Positions 1 through 8,227 of a stretch of 55,870 nucleotides of DNA are shown here, piece after piece. Position numbers and translations under genes: made by a program. The notes under the pieces were generated by a model. That model searched no databases, had not been told where the DNA came from, and was given only the letters and a program-made list of their open reading frames with translations. Where the stretch lies: contig JAFSSS010000063.1 of the NCBI GenBank assembly GCA_017450925.1, forward strand, positions 1 to 55,870. Direction: 5' to 3'. The DNA is from Ruminococcus sp. (GTDB lineage Bacteria > Bacillota > Clostridia > Oscillospirales > Ruminococcaceae). Every line of letters begins with the position of its first letter. Positions within the stretch are counted from its first letter, which is position 1.

Positions 1-87
1 AAGTCATCAGACTTTAAAGATAGTGCTTTTTGGGGGAACAGCAGGTACCCTCGCCAAAAAGAATTAAAAGTTTTAGGGAGGGGGTTT

Positions 88-120
88 GGGGGATGACCCT
101 TTTTCAAAAGGGTCTCCCCC
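88..120. terminator. GC-rich hairpin, repeat-like, upstream of galT
   Basis: Bases 88-120 form a near-perfect hairpin: GGGGGA(T)GACCCTTTT pairs with AAAAGGGTCTCCCCC across a short loop. It sits in the purine-rich context (GGGAGGGGGTTTGGGGG) typical of short gene-end repeats in Clostridia. It probably ends a gene lying left of the window. Nothing else is evident in 1-221 apart from the galT ribosome binding site (AGGAGG, 206-211). Confidence 0.55.
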
Positions 121-221
121 AATAATTTCCGCAGACAGCACACCAAATTGTCGTTTGCAGCAATACCGTGATCGGATAGTTGTCGGATGACAAGACCATT
201 TCAGCAGGAGGATAATGATAA

Positions 222-1721
222 ATGATATATTCAAGCATCAAAAAGCTGATAAACTACGGACTTGAGACAGGTCTGATAGAAGAGGAGGACAGGGTCTGGG
301 CGACCAACCGCATCCTTGAAGCGCTGGGGCTGGACAGCTTTGAGGAGCCGCAGGAGGAATGCTCCGGGGCTGACCTTGAGCAGACCCTCAAGGAGCTGCT
401 GGACTATGCCTGCGAAAAAGGCCTCTGTGAAAACAGCATCGCCTACCGCGACCTGTTCGATACAAAGCTTATGGGGCTTATCACTCCCCGTCCCTCGGAG
501 GTGACAGAGCGGTTCGGAAGGCTCTGTGAAGAAAAGGGCGCCGATGCCGCCACAGACTGGTACTACAAGCTTTCACAGGATTCCGATTACATCCGCCGCT
601 ACCGCATCAAAAAGGATATGCGCTGGAAGGCCGAGACCGAGTACGGCACCCTTGATATAACCATAAACCTCTCCAAGCCGGAGAAGGATCCAAAGGCTAT
701 CGCCGCCGCTAAGTCGGCGCCGCAGTCGGGCTATCCCAAATGCCTGCTCTGTTATGAAAACGTGGGCTACGCCGGCAGGGTCAACTCCCCCGCAAGGCAG
801 AACCACAGGGTCATACCGGTAACCGTGGGCGGCGGGGAATGGGGCTTTCAGTATTCCCCCTATGTTTACTACAACGAACACTGCATCGTCTTTAACAAAA
901 AGCACACGCCTATGGTCATCGACCGCTCTGCCTTTGCAAAGCTGTTCGATTTCGTGGAGCAGTTCCCCAGCTATTTCTTGGGCTCAAATGCCGATCTGCC
1001 TATCGTGGGCGGCTCGATACTTGCCCACGAGCATTTTCAAGGCGGAAGATACGAGTTCGCAATGGCAAGAGCCGGCATAGAGCATCCCCTTGTGTTCAAG
1101 GGCTTTGAGGATGTTGAGGCCGGCATACTCAAGTGGCCGATGTCGGTCATCAGACTGGCGGGCAGGGATAAGGAAAAGCTTATCAGCCTTGCGGACAGGA
1201 TACTCACACTTTGGCGGGGCTATTCCGACGAGAGCCTGTTCATCCTCGCCGAAACGGAGGGCGAGCCTCACAACACCATAACCCCTATCGCCCGTGTGCA
1301 CGACGGAAAGTACGAGCTTGATCTGGTACTTAGAAACAACATCACCACAGAGGAGCATCCCCTTGGAGTATATCATCCCCATGCGGAGCTGCACCATATA
1401 AAGAAGGAGAACATCGGCCTTATCGAGGTAATGGGACTGGCTGTTCTCCCCGCAAGACTGAAGGACGAAATGTCACAGCTGGCGGATGCGATCATCGAGG
1501 GGCGCGACCTGCGGGCGGACGAGACGCTTGCCAAGCACGCCGACTGGGTGGATGAATTCAAGACAAGACACACTGTCACACGGGATAATATTGACGAGAT
1601 CATCCGGCTGGAGATCGGAAGGGTGTTTTCAAGGGTGCTTGAGCACGCCGGCGTCTATAAGCGTGACGAGGCCGGAAGAGCCGGCTTCCTGCGGTTTGTT
1701 GGCTATGTAAACGAGAGATAG
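222..1721 (+). CDS. galT: UDP-glucose--hexose-1-phosphate uridylyltransferase, Firmicute (class II) type
   Basis: Catalyses the uridylyl exchange of the Leloir pathway, converting galactose-1-P plus UDP-glucose to glucose-1-P plus UDP-galactose, in the cytoplasm. At 499 residues it has the length of the long Firmicute GalT family rather than the roughly 350 of the E. coli type. The active-site block is visible as LAHEHFQGG (about residue 270), and a second conserved block near residue 385 reads HPHAELHHIKKENIGLIE. The ATG at 222 lies 10 bases after AGGAGG (206-211). The PIG-L gene starts 19 bases downstream. galE lies 5.4 kb away in a separate transcription unit, so the two Leloir genes are not in one operon. 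Upstream genes may lie outside the window. Confidence 0.92.
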   Translation: MIYSSIKKLINYGLETGLIEEEDRVWATNRILEALGLDSFEEPQEECSGADLEQTLKELLDYACEKGLCENSIAYRDLFDTKLMGLITPRPSEVTERFGRLCEEKGADAATDWYYKLSQDSDYIRRYRIKKDMRWKAETEYGTLDITINLSKPEKDPKAIAAAKSAPQSGYPKCLLCYENVGYAGRVNSPARQNHRVIPVTVGGGEWGFQYSPYVYYNEHCIVFNKKHTPMVIDRSAFAKLFDFVEQFPSYFLGSNADLPIVGGSILAHEHFQGGRYEFAMARAGIEHPLVFKGFEDVEAGILKWPMSVIRLAGRDKEKLISLADRILTLWRGYSDESLFILAETEGEPHNTITPIARVHDGKYELDLVLRNNITTEEHPLGVYHPHAELHHIKKENIGLIEVMGLAVLPARLKDEMSQLADAIIEGRDLRADETLAKHADWVDEFKTRHTVTRDNIDEIIRLEIGRVFSRVLEHAGVYKRDEAGRAGFLRFVGYVNER

Positions 1722-1740
1722 GAAACGGAGAACTGATCTA

Positions 1741-2517
1741 ATGTCACAAGGCAGAAATAAGGTCCTGCATCTGAACAGGATGCAAAAGGCAAAGCTCCTC
1801 GGAAGCTTTGCCGGTGCCGTGGTCTTTCTTATCGCGGCGGCTGTATTCTTTTTTATCTGGAACCGCAACATCACCGAGGCACACACCGTTTCGCCGCTGA
1901 CCAACGAAAAGGTGCTGCAGGCGAATATGATAAACGCCGACAAGCTGATGATCGTCGCCCACCCGGATGACGACGCGCTTTGGGGCGGCGGACATCTGAT
2001 GAGCGGCAACTGGCTGGTGGTGTGCATCACCAACGGGCGCAACGACACCCGCCGCGATGAATTCAACCGCACCATGAACGCCTCGGGAAATGCGCATCTT
2101 ATCCTTGAATATCCCGACAAGGTGAACGGCAGCCGCGACAGCTGGGACGAGGTATATGAAGGCATAAGCAAGGATATCGGTATGCTCCTTTCCTACAAGA
2201 ACTGGAACACTGTCGTCACCCACAATCCCGACGGCGAATACGGTCACCAGCACCACAAGATGACCTCGCGGATAGTGACACAGGGCTGCATCGACCGGCA
2301 TATGACCGACAGGCTGGAGTATTTCGGCAAGTATTACAGCGCCGCAAAGCTCCCCGCGGCAGAGGACAGGCTTAGCCGGCTTTCGGAAGAGGAGCTGAAA
2401 TACAAGGAGTATCTGCTGACCTTTTACAGATCACAGAAATCAACCATTACAAAGCTTGGACACATGAACCCCTTCGAGGAGTGGCAGACCTTTGATGAAT
2501 ACTACGCTGACAAATAA
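1741..2517 (+). CDS. Membrane-anchored PIG-L family deacetylase
   Basis: 258 residues. One N-terminal membrane segment (about residues 20-40) anchors an extracytoplasmic PIG-L/LmbE domain. The zinc site begins with AHPDDDALWGGG (about residue 77) and the second ligand block is DGEYGHQHH (about residue 168). The family hydrolyses N-acetyl groups of GlcNAc-containing glycans or glycolipids; the substrate cannot be read from the sequence. The gene overlaps the start of the YfhO-like gene by 23 bases, which suggests translational coupling and a shared role in a surface polymer. Start: ATG at 1741 after a weak CGGAG. Confidence 0.85.
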   Translation: MSQGRNKVLHLNRMQKAKLLGSFAGAVVFLIAAAVFFFIWNRNITEAHTVSPLTNEKVLQANMINADKLMIVAHPDDDALWGGGHLMSGNWLVVCITNGRNDTRRDEFNRTMNASGNAHLILEYPDKVNGSRDSWDEVYEGISKDIGMLLSYKNWNTVVTHNPDGEYGHQHHKMTSRIVTQGCIDRHMTDRLEYFGKYYSAAKLPAAEDRLSRLSEEELKYKEYLLTFYRSQKSTITKLGHMNPFEEWQTFDEYYADK

Positions 2518-5053
2518 AGCTTCAAGGCGGCTCGGCCGCAAAGACTATATCGTGCTGCTCGTGCTGGCGGCTGCCGTTGCTGCGGCGGCCGTCGGCTTTA
2601 CACATTTTAAGTACGCCTTCGGCGCGGAGCTGGACTGGGCTGACCAGCACTTTGCTATCCCCGACTATTTCAGAAAGCTCTTTTACGAGACCGGCGAGCT
2701 TTTCCCGAGCCTTGCTGCGAATATCGGCGGCGGAGAGAATATCTACTATCTGTCATTCTACGGGCTTTATTCGCCCGTTATACTGTTTTCATATCTGCTG
2801 CCCTTTGTGAGCATGGTGACCTATATACAGATAAGCTCGGTATTCATGTGCTGGCTGGGGACGGCGCTGTTCTACCGCTTTATGCGCAAGCGCCACGGAA
2901 TGCTCCGCTCGGTGATACTTACTGCGGCCTACCTCACGGCCTCGCCTGTGTTCTTCCACGCCCACAGGCATATTATGTTCGTGAACTATCTGCCCTTTCT
3001 GATACTTGCCCTTGAAGCGGTGGATGACTATTTCGAGGGCAGACGCAGGTGGACGCTCCCACTTTGGGTGCTGATGATGATACTCACCAGCTGGTTCTAC
3101 AGCCCGGCGGCTATCGCAGCGGTGACGGTCTATGGGGTCTATCGCTATCTTTCGCTGTCGGAGAGGTTCGATATCAAGGACTTCGGCAGGGCGGCAGTCT
3201 GCTATGCGGGACGCATCATGACGGCTGTTCTTGCGGCGGGGATACTGCTGCTGCCAACGCTGAAGGTCGTCCTCTCCGGGCGGGACAAGAGCAATTCGGG
3301 CATCTCGCTCAAGGATCTGCTGCCAACCGTCAGCACCGAGGCGATAGGCTATTCCCCCTATTCCATGGGGCTGGGCGCATTTGCTCTGCTGGCAGTTATC
3401 TGTGCCGTTACCGTTAAAAAGGACAAGGCACGGCGCTTTATGGGCATCGTCTTTGCGGCAATATCATGCCTGCCGGTGATAGCCTATATCCTCAACGGCA
3501 CTATGTATATCGAATACAAGGTGTTCATCCCCTTTATCCCGCTGGCGCTGGTGCTGTGCGGAGAGCTGCTGACGGAGCTGGACACACAGCCCCTCCGGAT
3601 GCTTAATACAGTCATCTACACCGCCTTCATCGCTTTAAGCACCCTCTTCGGCGTTATGCACGTCAGCGAGAATTATGTATCTATCGCCAAGCTCGGGATG
3701 CTGATAGACTCGGGCGTGCTGCTGATATGCCTGTCGCTGCACCGCTTCAAAGGCTGGAAAGCCCCTGTTTCGGCGGCGCTGATAGCTATGCCGCTGGCGG
3801 TGTTTGTGCCGCTGAATGCGGTTGAGGAGTTTGTCCCGCTGGAAAAGCTGGCCTACCGCACCTCTCCCGCGCTGGAGACCTTAAGCAAGAAGGCCTATGA
3901 CAGCGGCAGCAGCCTTTGGCGCAGCTCTATCGGCGAGCAGCGGGTGGATACGGTGAACATCATCCCCGATGTGAGCTTTTACGGCTCCTACATCTACTCC
4001 AGCCTGCACCACAAGGGGTATAACGATTTCTATTTCAAGGTGATGCACAACGAGAACGAGTTCCGCAACTCTGCGCTGACGACCCGCTCGCAGAACCCCT
4101 TCTTCACCGCCTTTATGGGCGAAAGGTGGCTTATCTCCAACAAGACCGAGGCTCCCTTCGGATATGTGCAGGCCGCAGCGGAGGGTGAACTTTATCTCTA
4201 TGAAAGCAAAAACGTCCTGCCCATAGGCCGCACCGCCCCCACCCTCGGCGAGGACGTGTTCGAGCAGCTGGGCTCTGCCGAGCAAATGGAGGCGCTCTGC
4301 AATTACATCGTCACAGGCAGCGGCGGAGAATACAAGGGCAGCGTTATCGACATCGGCATCATCGACCTGCCGGAAAACAGCTGCATCACCAAGACCGAGG
4401 AGGGCTGGCGCGTCACGAGCGACAAAAAGCTGACCCTTTCCTGCCCCCTTGGCAGAGCCGTCCCCGAGGGCAAGCTGCTGGTGCTGGAAATGACCTGCGA
4501 CAATACCGTCGGCGAGCCTGCCGATGCCCGCGTTACCATTAACGGCGTCCGCAACACCCTTACTGCTCCCGACTGGAAATACTACAACAACAATACCACC
4601 TTTACCTACGTCATACCCGCCTGCGAGCAGCTTGACTTCATCTTCACCAAGGGGGACTATCTCCTTAGCGACCTGCGGGCATGGACTGTCGATGCACCCG
4701 CCTTCAGCGGAGCCGCCCTTGAGATCGACAAGAGCGCCACCAAGGGCGACAGGATCTCAGGCAGCATCACCTGCCCCGAGGACAGCTTCTTTGAGCTGGC
4801 CGTTCCCTATGACGAGGGCTTCACCGTAACGGTGGACGGGGTCAAGCAGGAATATCAGTGCGTGGATAAGGCTTTCATCGGCTTTCCCATTAGCAAGGGC
4901 GAGCATAGCATCGAGTTCAGCTACAAGGCTCCCCTGCTGAACGCCGGAAAGCTTTCATCGCTGACAGGAGCGCTGATCTTCGCCGTCATGACAGCCCTTG
5001 AGGTCATCGGTAAAAAGAAAAAGGCAGCCGTTACGGCTGCTCACCATGAATAA
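2495..5053 (+). CDS. YfhO-like multi-spanning membrane protein (GT-C fold)
   Basis: About 852 residues. Roughly a dozen hydrophobic segments fill residues 15-470, then a large soluble domain (about 480-825) and a last membrane segment near the C-terminus. This is the architecture of the YfhO family, which is linked to lipid-linked sugar transfer or to decoration of teichoic or lipoteichoic acid in Firmicutes. I chose ATG 2495; a TTG at 2492 in the same frame is an alternative. The start lies inside the PIG-L gene, so the two are probably co-translated. A strong terminator follows 13 bases after the stop. The sugar donor and acceptor are unknown. Confidence 0.78.
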   Translation: MNTTLTNKASRRLGRKDYIVLLVLAAAVAAAAVGFTHFKYAFGAELDWADQHFAIPDYFRKLFYETGELFPSLAANIGGGENIYYLSFYGLYSPVILFSYLLPFVSMVTYIQISSVFMCWLGTALFYRFMRKRHGMLRSVILTAAYLTASPVFFHAHRHIMFVNYLPFLILALEAVDDYFEGRRRWTLPLWVLMMILTSWFYSPAAIAAVTVYGVYRYLSLSERFDIKDFGRAAVCYAGRIMTAVLAAGILLLPTLKVVLSGRDKSNSGISLKDLLPTVSTEAIGYSPYSMGLGAFALLAVICAVTVKKDKARRFMGIVFAAISCLPVIAYILNGTMYIEYKVFIPFIPLALVLCGELLTELDTQPLRMLNTVIYTAFIALSTLFGVMHVSENYVSIAKLGMLIDSGVLLICLSLHRFKGWKAPVSAALIAMPLAVFVPLNAVEEFVPLEKLAYRTSPALETLSKKAYDSGSSLWRSSIGEQRVDTVNIIPDVSFYGSYIYSSLHHKGYNDFYFKVMHNENEFRNSALTTRSQNPFFTAFMGERWLISNKTEAPFGYVQAAAEGELYLYESKNVLPIGRTAPTLGEDVFEQLGSAEQMEALCNYIVTGSGGEYKGSVIDIGIIDLPENSCITKTEEGWRVTSDKKLTLSCPLGRAVPEGKLLVLEMTCDNTVGEPADARVTINGVRNTLTAPDWKYYNNNTTFTYVIPACEQLDFIFTKGDYLLSDLRAWTVDAPAFSGAALEIDKSATKGDRISGSITCPEDSFFELAVPYDEGFTVTVDGVKQEYQCVDKAFIGFPISKGEHSIEFSYKAPLLNAGKLSSLTGALIFAVMTALEVIGKKKKAAVTAAHHE

Positions 5054-5065
5054 GCTCTCGATCAA

Positions 5066-5093
5066 AAAGCCCGATGCTCAGGCACCGGGCTTT
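5066..5093 (+). terminator. Terminator of the galT-PIG-L-YfhO unit
   Basis: AAAGCCCG (5066-5073) pairs with CGGGCTTT (5086-5093), 13 bases after the YfhO-like stop codon. The symmetric A- and T-flanks mean it may also serve the small convergent gene ending at 5100. Confidence 0.85.
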
Positions 5094-5099
5094 CGTTAT

Positions 5100-5207
5100 T
5101 CAACTGTCATTATTCTGCCTGTCAGCTTCATGCGCCGCTTGGCAGAGACACATCGCGGTCACTCCTACGGTGCCGCCGAGTATCGTACCGATGATGAATG
5201 CTATCAT
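5100..5207 (-). CDS. 35-residue membrane protein, DUF3789-like
   Basis: A small gene read on the minus strand: ATG at 5207, stop at 5100, with AGGGGGAG a few bases upstream of the start. The product is one hydrophobic helix (residues 1-22, with an IGTILGGTVGV glycine-rich stretch) followed by CLCQAAHEADR and a short polar tail. The Cys-Gln-Ala-Ala element after a glycine-rich helix is what I recall of the DUF3789 single-span proteins common in gut Clostridia; their function is unknown. It follows the CheX-like gene by 42 bases in the same direction and could be co-transcribed with it. Confidence 0.6.
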   Translation of the reverse strand: MIAFIIGTILGGTVGVTAMCLCQAAHEADRQNNDS

Positions 5208-5249
5208 GCACACTCCCCCTTAGGGACAGTATGCGCATTTTTCATCGGT

Positions 5250-6140
5250 TCATCCCTCTGTGACCGAAATATAGAAGTCGATCTCACCGAAGGCAAAGGC
5301 CACGGGGATGCAGAAGGCTTGGTTCTTGAAGGAAACCTTGCTGTCATGCTCGTAATCCTGCGGGTCAAGGCTAAGCTCGATACCCGACTGGTTGGATTCG
5401 TTCACCACGAACAGGCCGTTGTTTACGTTAAGGAACTCGCCCACTACCTCGTTCACATACTCATCCACATCGCCGAACTCTTCCTTGGCGAAGCGCTCCG
5501 CAAAAGCGATATACTCCTCCTTGGGACAGCCGATAGCCAGCTCGGCAGTGTATTTGCCGTGTATCCTCTGATATACCACATAGGGTGCTTCAGCTGCGCT
5601 GACCATTGAGGCCTCCAGCGGAGTGAAATCGTCACCGATAAAGCGTATGAAGCTCTTGAACAGCAGCGTTACATAATCGGTATAGATACGGGCGTTCTCG
5701 GCGGTATTGAAATGGAAGAAATCCTTGACTATAGCCGAGAGCTTGTCGTTCTGATTGTTGGAAATATCGTCATCGGAAAGCTGATAATGTGTCTTGTAGG
5801 CGCTGATAGCCTGCTCAAACTCGGCATTTGTCAGCGAGCCGTTGTTCACAAGGGTCTGCCCCAGCAGCAGATAATCGGTGGGCTGTTCGGAGAGCAGTCT
5901 GTCAACATCCGCCTCTGTAAGATAGCCAAGGTCAACGCAAAGGTCACCGAAGCGCTTATCCACGCTCTGCTGTGCCACATTGACGTGTTCGACCTGATCG
6001 GCGGTCATAAGCCCTGCATTTATAGCCAGCACGCCCAGCCTCATGCGGGTATTTTTCTTGTCATCTATCGCCTGTGCGAGAGTATCGGGCGATACAAGCT
6101 TGTTGTTGAGCAGAAAAGCTCCAAAGAACTGTGCAAACAT
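5250..6140 (-). CDS. CheX-like phosphatase with MshEN-like N-terminal repeats
   Basis: 296 residues in two parts. The N-terminal half (about 10-125) holds three repeats of an L-G-x-x-L-V-x-x-G-x-(I/L)-T type motif, for example RLGVLAINAGLMTADQ and LLGQTLVNNGSLTNAE. They resemble the MshEN module, which binds c-di-GMP in type II/IV secretion ATPases. The C-terminal half looks like a CheX/CheC phosphatase and carries the E-x-x-x-E-x-x-N signature as NEVVGEFLNVNNG. It is 18 bases downstream of a stand-alone CheY, its likely substrate, and has a strong RBS (AAAGGGGAG). No other chemotaxis gene is in the window, so the pair may control something other than flagella. Confidence 0.75.
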   Translation of the reverse strand: MFAQFFGAFLLNNKLVSPDTLAQAIDDKKNTRMRLGVLAINAGLMTADQVEHVNVAQQSVDKRFGDLCVDLGYLTEADVDRLLSEQPTDYLLLGQTLVNNGSLTNAEFEQAISAYKTHYQLSDDDISNNQNDKLSAIVKDFFHFNTAENARIYTDYVTLLFKSFIRFIGDDFTPLEASMVSAAEAPYVVYQRIHGKYTAELAIGCPKEEYIAFAERFAKEEFGDVDEYVNEVVGEFLNVNNGLFVVNESNQSGIELSLDPQDYEHDSKVSFKNQAFCIPVAFAFGEIDFYISVTEG

Positions 6141-6158
6141 CTATATCTCCCCTTTCGC

Positions 6159-6530
6159 TTACTTCATCGCATTGCGGATGATCTTTTCGACCTGTGCATC
6201 GTCGATAGGCTTCTGCACAAAATCGTATGCGCCAAGCACGATAGCCTGCTTCAAGTGGCTCTGTGTTCCCACCGACGAGGCCATAACGACCTTGGCGGCG
6301 CCGTCGAACTCCTTGATAGCCTTCAGCGCTTCGATACCCGTAAGCTTGGGCATTACTATATCCATAAAAACAAGATCGGGCTTGACTTCCTTATATTTTG
6401 CGACAGCCTCTTCGCCGTCCGCCGCCTCGGAAATATTTACAACGCCGAGCGATGTAAGAAACATACCGAGCTTTTTGCGGGCAAACATCGAGTCGTCGCA
6501 TAAAAGTATTTTAATATCCTTGAATTCCAT
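6159..6530 (-). CDS. Stand-alone CheY-like response regulator receiver
   Basis: 123 residues, a receiver domain with no output domain. The acidic pair is D12-D13, the phospho-acceptor is D57 (LVFMDIVMPKLTG), the switch residues lie around MASS, and the conserved lysine is in VQKPI. It starts at ATG 6530 behind GGAGGGATATAA. It is the first gene of a unit with the CheX-like protein, so phosphorylation and dephosphorylation of this receiver are probably encoded together. No histidine kinase adjoins it; the kinase must be elsewhere. Confidence 0.9.
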   Translation of the reverse strand: MEFKDIKILLCDDSMFARKKLGMFLTSLGVVNISEAADGEEAVAKYKEVKPDLVFMDIVMPKLTGIEALKAIKEFDGAAKVVMASSVGTQSHLKQAIVLGAYDFVQKPIDDAQVEKIIRNAMK

Positions 6531-6584
6531 TTATATCCCTCCGATAAAAGATATGCTGTGCAGGACACAGTCTTACATAATCTT

Positions 6585-6613
6585 ATTTTATCACAAAACA
6601 AATAAAAAATCAA
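6585..6613 (-). promoter_or_regulatory. Sigma-A promoter of the cheY-cheX unit
   Basis: On the minus strand TTGATT (6608-6613) and TAAAAT (6585-6590) are separated by 17 bases, about 55 bases before the receiver start codon. Confidence 0.65.
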
Positions 6614-6681
6614 GAGGCAGGAAGATATTTTTTGTGGTAATTGTGCATAAAATTCATATCACATTTTTTTGCGCTTTGCCC

Positions 6682-6710
6682 TTGACTTTGTCCCCGCGAT
6701 ATGTTATAAT
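6682..6710 (+). promoter_or_regulatory. Promoter of tRNA-Leu
   Basis: TTGACT (6682-6687), 17-base spacer, TATAAT (6705-6710). The mature tRNA begins 20 bases after the -10 box. Confidence 0.8.
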
Positions 6711-6729
6711 TGCATTTAGTTGAATTTAT

Positions 6730-6816
6730 GCCGGTGTGATGGAATTGGCAGACGTGACGGACTCAAAATCCGTTGGTAGCGATACCGTGTCGGTTCGAGC
6801 CCGACCACCGGCACCA
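6730..6816 (+). tRNA. tRNA-Leu (anticodon CAA)
   Basis: An 87-base class II tRNA. The acceptor stem GCCGGTG (6730-6736) pairs with CACCGGC (6806-6812); the discriminator is A and CCA is encoded (6814-6816). The anticodon arm is ACGGA-CTCAAAA-TCCGT, giving anticodon CAA, which reads the UUG leucine codon. The long variable arm (GGTAGCGATACC) and the T-arm GGTTCGAGCCC are present. Confidence 0.95.
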
Positions 6817-6818
6817 GC

Positions 6819-6850
6819 AGAGGCTCCGGCTGCAGTCGGGGCTCTTTTTT
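6819..6850 (+). terminator. Terminator of tRNA-Leu
   Basis: AGAGGCTCCG pairs with CGGGGCTCT with one bulged G, followed directly by six T residues. It starts three bases after the tRNA CCA. Confidence 0.8.
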
Positions 6851-6863
6851 ATTGACAGATCTC

Positions 6864-6905
6864 AAAATGCATACATTTTCGGCAGAAATGTATGCATTTT
6901 TCTTT
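6864..6905. terminator. Perfect 15-bp AT-rich inverted repeat
   Basis: AAAATGCATACATTT (6864-6878) is exactly complementary to AAATGTATGCATTTT (6886-6900), with a TCGGCAG loop and T-rich flank. It can act as a second terminator after the tRNA. The low-complexity stretch 6930-7030 that follows (AGAAT and CAGA motifs) holds no gene that I can see. Confidence 0.6.
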
Positions 6906-7074
6906 TAATTGTCAGCATTTGCTTCACAGAATAGAATAGAATAGAAAAGAACAGAATAAAACAGACAAAAACAGACAGACGGCGCGGGAGCTGTTACCGC
7001 TTTGGGATGAATTGTCAGTCTGTCTGTCCGCCTGTGTGTATTGTGTCTTTGATGAATTATTAACATTATGACAC

Positions 7075-7103
7075 TTGCCTTACGGCAAATAATGTGGTAT
7101 AAT
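7075..7103 (+). promoter_or_regulatory. Promoter of galE
   Basis: TTGCCT (7075-7080), 17-base spacer, TATAAT (7098-7103), 53 bases before the galE start codon. Confidence 0.7.
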
Positions 7104-7156
7104 AAAAATAAGGGCTTAAGGCCGGATCACAGTAAAATGTAAAGGAGATAATCATT

Positions 7157-8167
7157 ATGTCAATACTTGTAACAGGCGGAGCAGGTTTTATCGGCAGCCA
7201 CACCTGCGTGGAGCTGCTCGAGGCGGGCTATGATATCGTTGTGGCGGATAACTTCTCCAACTCAAAGCCGGAGTCGCTGAAGCGCGTGAAGCAGATCACC
7301 GGCAAGGATCTGAAATTCTATGAAGCCGATATCCTCGACCTTGATGCCCTCAACAGGATATTCGACGAGAACAGCATCGAGGCTGTCATCCATTTTGCAG
7401 GCCTCAAGGCAGTGGGCGAGAGCGTTGCCAAGCCGGTGGAATACTACCACAACAACATCACAGGCTCACTGATGCTTATCGAGGCTATGCGCTCCCACGG
7501 CTGCAAGAGGATAGTTTTCTCCTCCTCTGCCACCGTTTACGGCGTGGACAACCCGGTCCCCTATGTTGAGACCATGCCTACCCACACCTCCACCAACCCC
7601 TACGGCTATACCAAGGTGATGATCGAGCAGATACTCCGGGATGTGGCAGTTGCCGACGGAGAATGGAGCATCGCTCTGCTTAGATATTTCAATCCTATCG
7701 GCGCTCACAGCAGCGGCCTTATAGGCGAGGATCCCAACGGCATACCCAACAACCTCTTCCCCTACATCCAGCAGGTGGCTGTGGGCAAGAGAGAGTTTCT
7801 CGGTGTTTTCGGAGATGACTACGACACTCCCGACGGCACCGGCGTAAGGGACTACATCCACGTTGTTGACCTTGCAAAGGGTCACATCTGCGCTTTGAAA
7901 TACGTCATGGAGCATAAGGGCGTCGAGGCCGTGAACCTCGGCACCGGCAAGGGCTCCAGCGTGCTGGACGTGCTGCACGCCTTTGAAAAGGCCTGCGGTA
8001 GAGAGCTGCCCTATAAGGTGATGCCCCGCCGCCCGGGCGACATAGCATGGAGCTATGCCGAGCCCAAAAAGGCAAAGGAGCTGTTCGGCTGGGAGGCGCA
8101 GTTCACTCTTGACGATATGTGCCGGGACGGCTGGAGCTTTGCAGAGAAAAACCCTAACGGGCTCTGA
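7157..8167 (+). CDS. galE: UDP-glucose 4-epimerase
   Basis: 336 residues, the usual length. An extended short-chain dehydrogenase: NAD-binding GGAGFIGSH at residues 7-15, catalytic Ser in FSSSATVYG (about 121-129), and the YxxxK pair Y149/K153 in NPYGYTK. It interconverts UDP-glucose and UDP-galactose, closing the Leloir pathway with galT and supplying UDP-galactose for surface glycans. Start ATG 7157 follows AAAGGAGAT. A dockerin gene follows after 60 bases without a visible terminator, so read-through to it and ispF is likely. Confidence 0.95.
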   Translation: MSILVTGGAGFIGSHTCVELLEAGYDIVVADNFSNSKPESLKRVKQITGKDLKFYEADILDLDALNRIFDENSIEAVIHFAGLKAVGESVAKPVEYYHNNITGSLMLIEAMRSHGCKRIVFSSSATVYGVDNPVPYVETMPTHTSTNPYGYTKVMIEQILRDVAVADGEWSIALLRYFNPIGAHSSGLIGEDPNGIPNNLFPYIQQVAVGKREFLGVFGDDYDTPDGTGVRDYIHVVDLAKGHICALKYVMEHKGVEAVNLGTGKGSSVLDVLHAFEKACGRELPYKVMPRRPGDIAWSYAEPKKAKELFGWEAQFTLDDMCRDGWSFAEKNPNGL

Positions 8168-8227
8168 AAAAATGACCGCCATGAACTGGCGAAGAATACG
8201 GATCACATACAGAAAGGAAGCAGAGTA

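Noticed and set aside
6930..7030. Purine-rich AGAAT/CAGA repeats with a CAGACAGAC...GTCTGTCTG inverted match before galE
   Set aside because: Low-complexity sequence; the pairing spans a 36-base loop and may be chance.
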